NCBI GenBank assembly: GCA_965229335.1
Contig: OZ245874.1
Coordinates: 4,340,001-4,404,000, forward strand
DNA length: 64,000 bases
From: JAFKFH01 sp017307375
Lineage (GTDB): Bacteria; Pseudomonadota; Alphaproteobacteria; Ferrovibrionales; Ferrovibrionaceae
Reading direction: 5' to 3'
The position numbers and the translations under genes were made by a program. Each line of letters begins with the position of its first letter. Within the stretch, counting starts at the first letter, position 1. Positions 22,620 through 30,837 of the stretch are shown piece after piece. Below the pieces are notes generated by a model, which did no database searches, had not been told where the DNA came from, and worked only from the letters and a program-made list of their open reading frames with translations.

Positions 22620-23967
22620 GCGCCGCGGTCAGCTCGGCCTTCAGCCGGTCGAGACCGGCCTCGTCACGTGCCTCGCAGCGGGCAACCAGCACCGGCTGGG
22701 TGTTGGAAGCGCGCAGCAGCCACCAGCCGTCGGCGTTCTTGACCCGGACGCCGTCGGTCGCGTCGACCGTGGCGCCGGCCTTGGCGAGGTTTTCGCGCAC
22801 CCGCTCGACGATGCCGAACTTGGTCGCCTCGTCGCAGTCGAAGCGCAGTTCCGGGGTATTGACCATCTGCGGCAGGTCGTCACGCATCTGCGCGACCGAC
22901 CGGTCCGAGCGCGCGGCGATGCCGACGAAGCGCATGCCGACATAGAGCGCGTCGTCGAAGCCGTAGAACTTGTCGGCGAAGAAGATATGGCCCGACATCT
23001 CGCCGGCCAGCGGCGACTTGGTCTCGGCCATCTTGACCTTGATCAGGCTGTGGCCGGTCTTCCACATCAGCGGCGTGCCGCCATGGGCGGCGATGTCGTC
23101 GAACAGCACCTGGCTGGCCTTGACGTCGGCGATGATGGTGGCGCCGGGCCGGTCCTTCAGCACGTCGCGGCCGAGCAGGGCCAGGATCTGGTCGCCCCAC
23201 AGCACCCGGCCCTGGCCGTCGACCACGCCGACGCGGTCGCCATCGCCGTCGAAGGCGATCCCGAGATCGGCACCGATCTCCTTCACCCGGGCCTTCAGGT
23301 CGGCCAGGTTCTTCTCGACCGTCGGATCGGGGTGGTGATTGGGGAAGCGGCCGTCGACATCGGCAAACAGCAGGTCGTGCTGGCCCGGCAGGCCGGCGAC
23401 GAGATCGGCCAGCACCGCACCGGCGGCGCCGTTGCCGGCATCCCAGACGACCTTCAGCGGCCGCGCGCCGTCGTAGTCCTGCAGCAGCCGGGCGACATAG
23501 GCGCGGCGCACGTCATGGCTTTCGGCCGTGCCGGCCTGCCCCGACAGCAGGTCGCCCGCCGCCACCTGCCGGCCGAGATCCTGGATGGCGCTGCCGTAGA
23601 ACGGCTTGCGGCCCATCATCATCTTGAAGCCGTTGAAGTCGGGCGGGTTGTGCGACCCGGTCACCATGATGCCGCCGTCGGCCTCGAGGTGATAGACCGA
23701 GAAATAGAGCATCGGGGTCGGGCCGAGGCCGATGCGCAGCGCGGTGACGCCGACATCGACCAGCCCGTCGACCAGGGCCGCCTCCATCTCGGGCGACGAC
23801 AGGCGGCCGTCATAGCCGACGGCCACCCGGCTGCCGCCGGCGCGGCGCACCAGCGTGCCGAAGGCCTGGCCGATGGCCCGGGCATCCCTGGCGGACAGGG
23901 TCTGCCCGACCAGGCCGCGGATGTCGTATTCGCGCAGGATGGTGGGGTCGAAGCGATGGTCGGTCAT
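22585..23967 (-). CDS. phosphomannomutase/phosphoglucomutase (AlgC-like)
   Basis: A 460-residue alpha-D-phosphohexomutase. The catalytic phosphoserine is Ser105 in MVTGSHNPPDFNGFK, the Mg2+ loop is DGDGDRVGVVD, and the C-terminal phosphate-binding loop is LLRASNTQPVLV. It interconverts hexose 6- and 1-phosphates (Man or Glc) in the cytoplasm. It is the last gene of the operon galU-ugd-pgm, so it most likely supplies glucose 1-phosphate for UDP-glucose and UDP-glucuronate, used in surface polysaccharide. The 3' end overlaps the convergent cyclase gene by 35 bp. Confidence 0.94.
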   Translation of the reverse strand: MTDHRFDPTILREYDIRGLVGQTLSARDARAIGQAFGTLVRRAGGSRVAVGYDGRLSSPEMEAALVDGLVDVGVTALRIGLGPTPMLYFSVYHLEADGGIMVTGSHNPPDFNGFKMMMGRKPFYGSAIQDLGRQVAAGDLLSGQAGTAESHDVRRAYVARLLQDYDGARPLKVVWDAGNGAAGAVLADLVAGLPGQHDLLFADVDGRFPNHHPDPTVEKNLADLKARVKEIGADLGIAFDGDGDRVGVVDGQGRVLWGDQILALLGRDVLKDRPGATIIADVKASQVLFDDIAAHGGTPLMWKTGHSLIKVKMAETKSPLAGEMSGHIFFADKFYGFDDALYVGMRFVGIAARSDRSVAQMRDDLPQMVNTPELRFDCDEATKFGIVERVRENLAKAGATVDATDGVRVKNADGWWLLRASNTQPVLVARCEARDEAGLDRLKAELTAALTAVGVAPPAL

Positions 23968-24012
23968 GAGGCGCAGTTCCCTGAGTTGAGGCGTCGTTCC
24001 GGCCGCGGCCGG

Positions 24013-25326
24013 TCACCCGGCGGTGGGGCGGCCGACCGAGTGGTAGACGAAGCCGGCCGCCCGCATTTCCTCGGGCTTGTAGATGTTGCGCAGGTCGATC
24101 ATCAGCGGCTGGGTCAGCAGCGTCTTGACCCGGTCGAGGTCGAGGGCGCGGAACTGGTTCCATTCGGTGATGATGACCAGCGCGTCGGCGCCGCCCATGG
24201 TTTCGTAGGCATCGGCACAGAGCTCGACCCCGGGCAGCAGCGGCTTGGCCTCGTGCATGCCTTCGGGATCATAGGCCCGGACCTTCGCACCCGCCTCGAT
24301 CAGCGCGGGCAGGATCGCGAGGCTGGGGCTTTCGCGCATGTCGTCGGTATTGGGCTTGAAGGTCAGGCCGAGCACCGCGATGGTCCGCCCCGCCACCTCG
24401 CCGCCCAGCGCGCCGATGACCTTGTCGGCCATGCGCCGCTTGCGCCGCTCGTTCGACTGGTTGACATGCTCGACCAGTTCGAGCGGGGCGCCGTAGCGCT
24501 GGGCCATCGCCACCGCGGCCCGGGTATCCTTGGGAAAGCACGAGCCGCCATAGCCCGGCCCGGCATGCAGGAACTTGGCGCCGATGCGGCGGTCGAGGCC
24601 GATGCCGCGCGCGACATCCTGCACCGAGATGCCGATCTTCTCGCACAGATCGGCCATCTCGTTGATGAAGGTGATCTTGGTGGCCAGGAATGAATTCCCG
24701 GCATACTTGATCAGCTCGGCGGTCTCGACGGTCGAGAACAGGATCGGGGTCTCGTTCAGCGACAAGGGGCGGTAGAGGCCGCGCATGACCTCCCTGCCCC
24801 GCTCGCTCTCGACGCCGACGACGACGCGGTCGGGCCGCATGAAATCCTCGATCGCCGACCCTTCGCGCAGGAATTCCGGGTTGGAGGCGACGTCGAATTC
24901 CAGGCCGGGCCGCGTCCGCTCGATCACCCGGCGCACCTCGGCCCCGGTGCCGACCGGCACGGTCGACTTGGTCACGACGACGGTATAGCCGGTCAGTGCC
25001 CGCGCGATCTCGGCCGCGGCGGCATAGACATAGGTCAGGTCGGCCTCGCCGTCGCCGCGGCGCGACGGCGTGCCGACGGCGATGAACACCGCTTCCTTGC
25101 CGGCGACGCCGGCCTTCAGGTCGGTGGTGAAGGTCAGGCGGCCGGCGCGCACGTTGCGGGCGACGACTTCGTCCAGGCCCGGTTCGTAGATCGGGATCTC
25201 GCCCTGTTCCAGCCGGCGGATCCGGTCGGCGTTGTTGTCGACGCACACCACGTGATGGCCGAACTCGGAAAAACAGGCGCCGGACACCAGGCCGACATAG
25301 CCGGTGCCGATCATCGCGATATGCAT
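24013..25326 (-). CDS. ugd: UDP-glucose 6-dehydrogenase
   Basis: A 437-residue NAD-dependent enzyme that oxidises UDP-glucose twice to UDP-glucuronate. The Rossmann motif MIGTGYVGLVSG is at the N-terminus, the catalytic Cys in GYGGSCFPKDT, the conserved Lys/Asn in ELIKYAGNSFLATKI, and the C-terminal UDP-binding domain in GLTFKPNTDDMRESPSL. The ATG at 25326 begins the family homology. It lies 25 bp after galU and 45 bp before pgm in the same direction. UDP-glucuronate feeds exopolysaccharide or LPS synthesis; no glycosyltransferases are in the window. Confidence 0.96.
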   Translation of the reverse strand: MHIAMIGTGYVGLVSGACFSEFGHHVVCVDNNADRIRRLEQGEIPIYEPGLDEVVARNVRAGRLTFTTDLKAGVAGKEAVFIAVGTPSRRGDGEADLTYVYAAAAEIARALTGYTVVVTKSTVPVGTGAEVRRVIERTRPGLEFDVASNPEFLREGSAIEDFMRPDRVVVGVESERGREVMRGLYRPLSLNETPILFSTVETAELIKYAGNSFLATKITFINEMADLCEKIGISVQDVARGIGLDRRIGAKFLHAGPGYGGSCFPKDTRAAVAMAQRYGAPLELVEHVNQSNERRKRRMADKVIGALGGEVAGRTIAVLGLTFKPNTDDMRESPSLAILPALIEAGAKVRAYDPEGMHEAKPLLPGVELCADAYETMGGADALVIITEWNQFRALDLDRVKTLLTQPLMIDLRNIYKPEEMRAAGFVYHSVGRPTAG

Positions 25327-25351
25327 GGAGGCGGGTCCCCGAAGGCGTCGG

Positions 25352-26233
25352 TCAGAGGGTGGGCACGATATCGCGCAGATGCTGCGCGAGGTCGGGGCCG
25401 AGATCGGCACGGGCCAGGCCGAAGGCGATGTTGGCCTGCAGGAAGCCGAGCTTGTCGCCGCAGTCGAAACGCTCGCCTTCATAGCGGTAGGCGTGGAACG
25501 GCTGGCGGCCGATCAGCGCGGCCAGCGCGTCGGTCAGCTGGAATTCGCCGCCGGCGCCGCGCTCGACCTTCTCCAGTGCGCCGAAGACTTCGGGCTGCAG
25601 AATGTAGCGGCCGATGACCGCGGTGTTGGACGGGGCGGCATCGGGGGCCGGCTTCTCGACCAGCCCCTTGACCTCGACCAGGCGGCCGTCGTCGCGCCCC
25701 GGATCGACGCAGCCATAGCGCTTGATATGGGCGTTGGGCACATCCATCGCCGCCACGATGTTGCCGCCGGTGCGGCCATAGGCCTCGACCATCTGGGCCA
25801 GGGCGGGCTTGCCGCGCGCCAGGATCAGATCGTCGGCCAGCAACACGGCGAACGGCTCGTTGCCGACCAGCTCGCGGGCGCAGTAGACGGCATGGCCCAG
25901 ACCCTGGGGTTCCATCTGGCGGGTATAGGCGATCTCGCCGACCTGGGGGCGCCACTGGTTCAACTGCTCCAGCAGCTCGTTCTTGCCGCGGTCGCGCAGC
26001 ACTTCCTCGAGCTCGTAGGAACGGTCGAAATGATCCTCGATCGCCGCCTTGCCGCGGCCGGTCACGAAGATCAGCTGCTCGATCCCGGCCGCGCGCGCCT
26101 CTTCGACGGCGTACTGGATCAGCGGTTTGTCGACGACGGGCAGCATCTCCTTCGGCATCGCCTTGGTGGCGGGAAGGAACCGGGTGCCGAGGCCACCGAC
26201 GGGGAAGACAGCTTTGCGGACGGGCTTGCTCAT
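25352..26233 (-). CDS. galU: UTP-glucose-1-phosphate uridylyltransferase
   Basis: A 293-residue nucleotidyltransferase that makes UDP-glucose from UTP and glucose 1-phosphate. The signature GLGTRFLPATKAMPKEMLPV and the downstream PLIQYAVEEARAAGIEQLIF are intact, and so are the metal-binding ADD (VLLADDLI) and VEKPAPDAAPSNTAVIGRYI. It is the first gene of galU-ugd-pgm. A GATAAT-like element lies about 45 bp upstream on the minus strand and may be part of the operon promoter. The 209-bp stretch to 26442 holds no gene I can see. Confidence 0.96.
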   Translation of the reverse strand: MSKPVRKAVFPVGGLGTRFLPATKAMPKEMLPVVDKPLIQYAVEEARAAGIEQLIFVTGRGKAAIEDHFDRSYELEEVLRDRGKNELLEQLNQWRPQVGEIAYTRQMEPQGLGHAVYCARELVGNEPFAVLLADDLILARGKPALAQMVEAYGRTGGNIVAAMDVPNAHIKRYGCVDPGRDDGRLVEVKGLVEKPAPDAAPSNTAVIGRYILQPEVFGALEKVERGAGGEFQLTDALAALIGRQPFHAYRYEGERFDCGDKLGFLQANIAFGLARADLGPDLAQHLRDIVPTL

Positions 26234-26442
26234 GGCGATGGTTTGTGACCGGTAACTGTGAGAATTATCGAGCGAAATTACGGCCGAAGGATGAATTTCG
26301 TTCTAGCCCCTGGCCGCGGCCGACGCAACGCCGGAGGTTGGAGCCGGCGGCCCCACCCCGCCGATGTCACAGATGGCGCCGGCGGGCAACGCGACAAATT
26401 GACAAAGGTTGCGTGCCGGCCCCGGCCCCCCAGACTCCGGTC

Positions 26443-26775
26443 ATGACACCGCTGACCCTGCGCCCGCTGACGCCGGACGATTTCCCGGTGGTCGAACGCC
26501 TGTTCGGCCCGAACGGCGCCGCCTCGGGCTGCTGGCGCATGTTTTTCCATCTGCCCACGGGCAAGGAATGGCAGGCCACCCGCGGCGAGGCCGCCCGGCA
26601 GGCCTTCGCCGCCGGCGCCCCGGCCATCGAGGCCTACCCGGTGGTGCCGCCCAAGACCGGCAAGCTCGGCGCGGGCTTCGCCTATACCGGGGTCCCCGCC
26701 CTCTACGAAGCCGCGGGCTTCCGCAAGGTGCCCAACCCGGCCGGGGTCAGGCCGATCTACCGTCTCGCGCCTTGA
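26443..26775 (+). pseudogene. GNAT acetyltransferase remnant with the acetyl-CoA core deleted
   Basis: A 110-residue open frame. Its first half (LTPDDFPVVERLFG ... CWRMFFHLPTGKEWQA) matches the N-terminus of a known proteobacterial GNAT family. Its second half (IEAYPVVPPKTGKLGAGFAY then TGVPALYEAAGFRKVPN) matches the C-terminus. The middle, which in full-length relatives of about 180-190 residues carries the beta-4/alpha-3 acetyl-CoA loop (R/QxxGxG/A), is missing, with the join near RQAFAAGAPAIEAYPV and no frame break. It is unlikely to bind acetyl-CoA. The 3' end overlaps the convergent TetR gene by 29 bp. Confidence 0.6.
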
Positions 26776-27367
26776 GGGCGCCGAGCATGGCGTGCAGGAC
26801 GGCCAGGGTTTCCGGCACCTCGGCCCGTTCGGTCGTGGCCTCGACCGCGGCATAGAGCAGCCCCAGGATCATCCGTGACAGCCGGGCGGGATCACCCGCG
26901 ACCATGAGCCCGGCGGCCTGCAGCCGCCCGACATGGGCGCGCATCGCCCCGAAGCCGTGGCGCTCGCGAATCGCCGTCCACTCCGCGCCCAGCACCGCCG
27001 GGGCATCGATCAGGCCAATCCGCCGCCCGCCGCGATCGAGGCCGGCAGCGACGAAGGCGGCGCAGGCAGCCAGGAAACCCTCCCACGGATCCGCCCCCCG
27101 GGCGATCGCGTCGAGCGCGGCACGGCCGGTCAGCGCGACCATGGCCCGGTCCAACTCCTCCGCCACCGCCGCGAACAGGCCCTTCTTGTCGCCGAAGTGA
27201 TAGTAGAGCGCGCCGGTCGTGACCTGGGCCTCGGCGCATAGCTCGGCTACCGACGCGGCCTCGTAGCCCACCACCCCGAACTGTCGCCGTCCGGCCGCCA
27301 GCAGGGCCGCCCGCGTCGCCGCCGCATTGTCGCGCCGGCGATCGCCGGCCTTCTCCTTCGCGCTCAT
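26747..27367 (-). CDS. TetR family transcriptional regulator
   Basis: A 206-residue repressor with the N-terminal HTH TRAALLAAGRRQFGVVGYEA followed by SVAELCAEAQVTTGALYYHF and a divergent ligand-binding domain (about residues 75-206). Members form dimers that leave their operator when a small ligand binds. It is divergent from the DUF1304 gene, and a perfect 21-bp palindrome lies in the 84-bp space between them. The 3' end runs 29 bp into the convergent GNAT remnant. Confidence 0.92.
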   Translation of the reverse strand: MSAKEKAGDRRRDNAAATRAALLAAGRRQFGVVGYEAASVAELCAEAQVTTGALYYHFGDKKGLFAAVAEELDRAMVALTGRAALDAIARGADPWEGFLAACAAFVAAGLDRGGRRIGLIDAPAVLGAEWTAIRERHGFGAMRAHVGRLQAAGLMVAGDPARLSRMILGLLYAAVEATTERAEVPETLAVLHAMLGALKARDGRSA

Positions 27368-27402
27368 CGCCCGTCAGCAGACATCAGCCAGTGACGTTTG
27401 AC

Positions 27403-27423
27403 AAACATAATTGAATTATGTTT
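27403..27423. promoter_or_regulatory. perfect 21-bp TetR operator
   Basis: AAACATAATT-G-AATTATGTTT: 10-bp arms with one central base, 35 bp upstream of the TetR gene start and 28 bp before the DUF1304 gene. A TTGACA hexamer at 27398-27403 abuts it, so bound repressor would cover the promoter region of the DUF1304 gene. It is the longest perfect short palindrome I found in the window. Confidence 0.82.
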
Positions 27424-27451
27424 TCTATCGAAAGAGAGAGAGGGGACCTTC

Positions 27452-27820
27452 ATGCTCATCGTTGCCAAGGTGCTTACCGGCGTGGTCGCGCTGATCCACG
27501 TCTATATCGTCGTGCTGGAAATGGCGCTGTTCCGCAGCCGCGGCGCCAAGGTGTTCGGCATCGCGCCGCAAAACGTCGAGCTGATGGCCCCGGCGATGTC
27601 GAACCAGGGGCTCTACAACGGCTTCCTCGTCGCCGCGCTGGCGCTCGGGCTGTTCCTGTCCGATCCCGCCCTGGCCACCGCGTTCACGCGCTTCGGCCTG
27701 ATCTGCGTCATCGTCGCCGGCGTCTGGGGCGCGATCACGGTCAGCCCGCGTATCCTGTTCGTGCAGGCCGTGCCCGCCGCGCTGGCGCTCGCCGCCCATT
27801 GGGTGGCGAGCCGCGGGTGA
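27452..27820 (+). CDS. DUF1304 family membrane protein
   Basis: A 122-residue protein with four membrane segments, the family's usual size: KVLTGVVALIHVYIVVLEMA, then GLYNGFLVAALALGLFL, FGLICVIVAGVWGAITV and FVQAVPAALALAAHW. The conserved NQGLYNGFL and ALIHVYI motifs are those of DUF1304. The function is not known. The ATG at 27452 follows a GAGAGAGGGGACC ribosome site and is close behind a TetR operator, so expression is probably induced by the TetR ligand. Confidence 0.88.
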   Translation: MLIVAKVLTGVVALIHVYIVVLEMALFRSRGAKVFGIAPQNVELMAPAMSNQGLYNGFLVAALALGLFLSDPALATAFTRFGLICVIVAGVWGAITVSPRILFVQAVPAALALAAHWVASRG

Positions 27821-27824
27821 CGGC

Positions 27825-29261
27825 TCAGCCCGGCACCATCCGGTGCGACACCGTCTTGACCACGGTGTAGTGCGACAGGCCCTCCGCCCCGCCCTCGCGG
27901 CCATGGCCTGAATCCTTGACGCCGCCGAACGGCGTCTCGGCGACCGAGGCTTCCAGCGTGTTGATCGACAGGTTGCCCGCCTCGACCTCGTCGGCCAGGC
28001 GATCGGCGGTCGCCGCCGAATTGGTGAAGGCGTAGGAGGCCAGGCCGAACGGCAGCGCATTGGCCTTGGCGATCGCCTCGTCGAGCGTGGCGACCGGGCT
28101 GATCACCGCCAGCGGGCCGAACGGCTCCTCGCGCATCGGCCGGGCATCGTCGGGGACGTCGGCCAGCACGGTCGGCTGGAAAAAATACCCAGGGCGGTCG
28201 AGGCGCCGGCCGCCGGTCAGGACCCGGGCGCCCTTGGCCACCGCGTCGGCCACCATGCCTTCCAGCGCGTCGATCCGGCGATGGTTGGCCAGCGGCCCCA
28301 TCTCGGTCCCCGCCTCCATGCCGTCGCCGACCACGGTCGCCGCCGCCCGCTCGGCAAAGGCCTGGGCAAAACGCTCGTAGATCGACTGATGCACGTAGAA
28401 GCGGGTCGGCGAGGTGCAGACCTGGCCGGCATTGCGCACCTTGCGGATCGCCGACAGGATGCCGGCCTCGACCGGATCGGCATCCTCGCAGACGATGACC
28501 GGCGCGTGCCCGCCCAGTTCCATCAGCACCGGGGTCATGTGGCGGGCGGCCAGCTCGGTCAGGTGCTTGCCGACGGCGGTCGAGCCGGTGAAGGCGACCA
28601 GCCGCGTCTGTTCCTGCGGGATCAGATAGGACGAAATCTCCGACGGCACGCCGAACACCAGGTTCAGCACCCCGCGCGGCAGGCCGGCATCGTGGAAGGC
28701 GCGGGCGATATGCATCGCCCCGGCCGGGGTTTCCTCGGCCGCCTTCAGGATGATCGAGCAGCCGGCCGCCAGCGCCCCGGCGATCTTGCGCGACGGCTGG
28801 CTCATCGGGAAGTTCCACGGCGAGAACGCCGCCACCATGCCGATCGGCTGGTGCAGCACGACATAGCGGATGCCCGGCTCGCTCGGGATCACCCGGCCGT
28901 AGGTGCGCTGGGCCTCGCCCGCATCCCATTCGAAGAATTCGCAGCCGCGGATCACCTCGAGCCGCGCCTGGGCCAGCGGCTTGCCGTGTTCCAGCGTGAT
29001 CGAATGGGCGATCTCGTCGGCGCGCGCCCGCATCAGCGCGGCGGCCTTCAGCATGATCTCGGCGCGGGCGCGCGGCGCGGTGCGGCGCCAGACCTTGAAG
29101 CCTTCGGCGGCGGCCGACAGCGCATCGTCGAGATCGCGGCGGCCGGCCACCGGCAGGATGCCGATCTCACGCTCGCTGGCCGGGTTGACCACCTTCAGGC
29201 CATCGGTGGCGCCGCGCCATTCGCCGGCGATGTAGCATTTGAGCTCGGGATAGGAGGCCAT
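27825..29261 (-). CDS. NAD(P)-dependent aldehyde dehydrogenase, succinate-semialdehyde dehydrogenase type
   Basis: A 478-residue class I aldehyde dehydrogenase. The catalytic Glu is in LMELGGHAPVIV, the nucleophilic Cys in NAGQVCTSPTRFYVH, and the cofactor-binding part in AFSPWNFPMSQPSRK and AFTGSTAVGKHL. The sequence is closest to the SSADH/GabD subgroup, but the substrate is not certain. The start MASYPELKCYIAGEW at 29261 is at the usual place. The gene ends 4 bp from the convergent DUF1304 gene. No GABA transaminase is adjacent. Confidence 0.88.
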   Translation of the reverse strand: MASYPELKCYIAGEWRGATDGLKVVNPASEREIGILPVAGRRDLDDALSAAAEGFKVWRRTAPRARAEIMLKAAALMRARADEIAHSITLEHGKPLAQARLEVIRGCEFFEWDAGEAQRTYGRVIPSEPGIRYVVLHQPIGMVAAFSPWNFPMSQPSRKIAGALAAGCSIILKAAEETPAGAMHIARAFHDAGLPRGVLNLVFGVPSEISSYLIPQEQTRLVAFTGSTAVGKHLTELAARHMTPVLMELGGHAPVIVCEDADPVEAGILSAIRKVRNAGQVCTSPTRFYVHQSIYERFAQAFAERAAATVVGDGMEAGTEMGPLANHRRIDALEGMVADAVAKGARVLTGGRRLDRPGYFFQPTVLADVPDDARPMREEPFGPLAVISPVATLDEAIAKANALPFGLASYAFTNSAATADRLADEVEAGNLSINTLEASVAETPFGGVKDSGHGREGGAEGLSHYTVVKTVSHRMVPG

Positions 29262-29357
29262 GGACGTAACCCTCGGATGCGACGAGGCGCCACTATCGCC
29301 CCGCGGGCTTTCATATGACAATCAGCTATATTGCGATTAATTAAGCAGCCGGGCCGA

Positions 29358-30095
29358 TCAATGCCGCAGCAGCAGGTCCTTCGCCTGATTGATCTTGGCG
29401 GCAAGATAATCCGAGCCGCCGACATCGGGATGCATCTTCTTCAGCAGGCGCCGATGCGCCTCGCGGATCTCGTCGGCTGTCGCCTGCGGCCCGACGCCGA
29501 GCACCGCGCGGGCCTCGTCCGGCGTCATCTGGCCGCCGGGTGGCACCGTCGGCCCGGATGTGGCCTGGCGCCAGGCCGGATGCACGCGATCGAGATAGGA
29601 TTCGAGCAGCGCGGCCGACTGGGCATCGCCGGCCAGGTCGGCCGCCAGCGCCATCAGCTCGGCCTGGCCGAGATCGGCCAGCCGCCGCCCCTGGAACCGG
29701 CCCTGGCGCACCGTGCCGTCGAGATTGCCGCTATCGTGATCGAGGGTCATGGCCAGCCACGGCGTCTCGATGACCGACTGTTTGCCGCCGTTGGTCCCGC
29801 TGCCGACGGTCGAGAAATCGGGCGGCGCGCTGCTGCCGCCGAACAGGCCGCCGAAGATCCGGCCGAGCGGCCCGGGCAGGATGTTGCGGCCGCCGACCGC
29901 CGCGGCGGCCGAGAGGATCAGCAGCGCCGGCAGTTCGCGGCCGGTGATCATCATGTAGAGCCCGCCGATGCCGAGCACGAAGGCGCCGATCTTGCGCGCC
30001 GCGGCGACCAGCGCGGCGGGGTTGGCCGAAACGAACGCCTTCGAGCCCATGTAGAACAGGGCGAGGAGGACGAGGCCGATGCCGATATAGAGCAT
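29358..30095 (-). CDS. membrane-anchored J-domain protein
   Basis: A 245-residue protein with membrane segments at the N-terminus (GIGLVLLALFYMG, about 4-18, and one or two between about 36 and 66), a linker, and a C-terminal J domain (about 190-245) with the HPD motif in LLKKMHPDVGGSDYLA. J domains stimulate Hsp70/DnaK ATPase; this topology resembles Tim14/DjlC-like co-chaperones. It is the third gene of mipZ - VWA-like - J-protein, and its ATG overlaps the preceding stop (TAATG). Homologous J-proteins often lie beside mipZ in alphaproteobacteria. Confidence 0.88.
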   Translation of the reverse strand: MLYIGIGLVLLALFYMGSKAFVSANPAALVAAARKIGAFVLGIGGLYMMITGRELPALLILSAAAAVGGRNILPGPLGRIFGGLFGGSSAPPDFSTVGSGTNGGKQSVIETPWLAMTLDHDSGNLDGTVRQGRFQGRRLADLGQAELMALAADLAGDAQSAALLESYLDRVHPAWRQATSGPTVPPGGQMTPDEARAVLGVGPQATADEIREAHRRLLKKMHPDVGGSDYLAAKINQAKDLLLRH

Positions 30096-30796
30096 TATTT
30101 CATCTGGGCGAGCAGCAGCGGCGCCGCCCCGCCCTGCTTCTTCGCCATGTCGGCCAGGGCTGGGCGGCCGCCGGCGGCGAAGACCGCGACGGCGGCGAGC
30201 AGGTCGCGCAGCACCGAGGCCGAGCCGGCATCGAACGGGAAATAGGCTCCGCCCGACAGCCGCGCGATCTGGCGGAAGGTGGCGGCGGCGGCGGGTTCAC
30301 CCCCCTCGTGGAACATGAACGCCGGCAGGCCGAGCAGGCCGAGTTCGCCGGCCTGGGCGATCAGGCCGGCGGCCGCCTCCTCGCAGGCATCGCCGACATA
30401 GACCAGCGCATTGACCCGCCGGTCGCGGGTGGTCGCCAGCGCGTGCGACAGCACCCGGCCGATCTGGGTCTGCCCGCCCTCGCAATGGATCCGGCCCATA
30501 TAGCCGATCATCCTGGCGGCATCGGCGGTGAAGGGCGCGGCGCGGCATTCGTCGAAGCCGCGGAAATAGACCAGCTGCGCTTCCAGCCCGCCGATCGCGG
30601 CGGCGGCGGCAAACATCTGGTTCTGCAGGGCGCTGGCCCGGTCCCAGCTGGGCTGGCGGCTAGCCGTCGCGTCCAGCGCGAAGATCAGCCGGCCGCGCGC
30701 GCCGCCCGCCTGCGGGCGCGGGGCCGCCGCCACCCTGGCCAGGAAGTCGGCAACGTCGCCGGTCGCCTGCGGCCGCTTGTCGAGGTCACCGCTCAT
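30095..30796 (-). CDS. von Willebrand factor A-like protein
   Basis: A 233-residue protein without signal peptide. LIFALDATASRQPSWDRA carries a variant MIDAS motif (DxTxS), followed by VYFRGFDECRAAPFTAD, the typical beta/alpha pattern, and NALVYVGDACEEA with the late MIDAS Asp. The C-terminus includes a second hydrophobic helix (VLRDLLAAVAVFAAGG). VWA domains bind protein partners through a metal ion. It lies between mipZ (41 bp upstream) and the J-protein gene (stop/start overlap), so the three proteins may work together. The exact role is unknown. Confidence 0.75.
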   Translation of the reverse strand: MSGDLDKRPQATGDVADFLARVAAAPRPQAGGARGRLIFALDATASRQPSWDRASALQNQMFAAAAAIGGLEAQLVYFRGFDECRAAPFTADAARMIGYMGRIHCEGGQTQIGRVLSHALATTRDRRVNALVYVGDACEEAAAGLIAQAGELGLLGLPAFMFHEGGEPAAAATFRQIARLSGGAYFPFDAGSASVLRDLLAAVAVFAAGGRPALADMAKKQGGAAPLLLAQMK

Positions 30797-30837
30797 GCCG
30801 TCATAGATGGGCGTTGCGGCACGGCGTGTAAAGCCTT

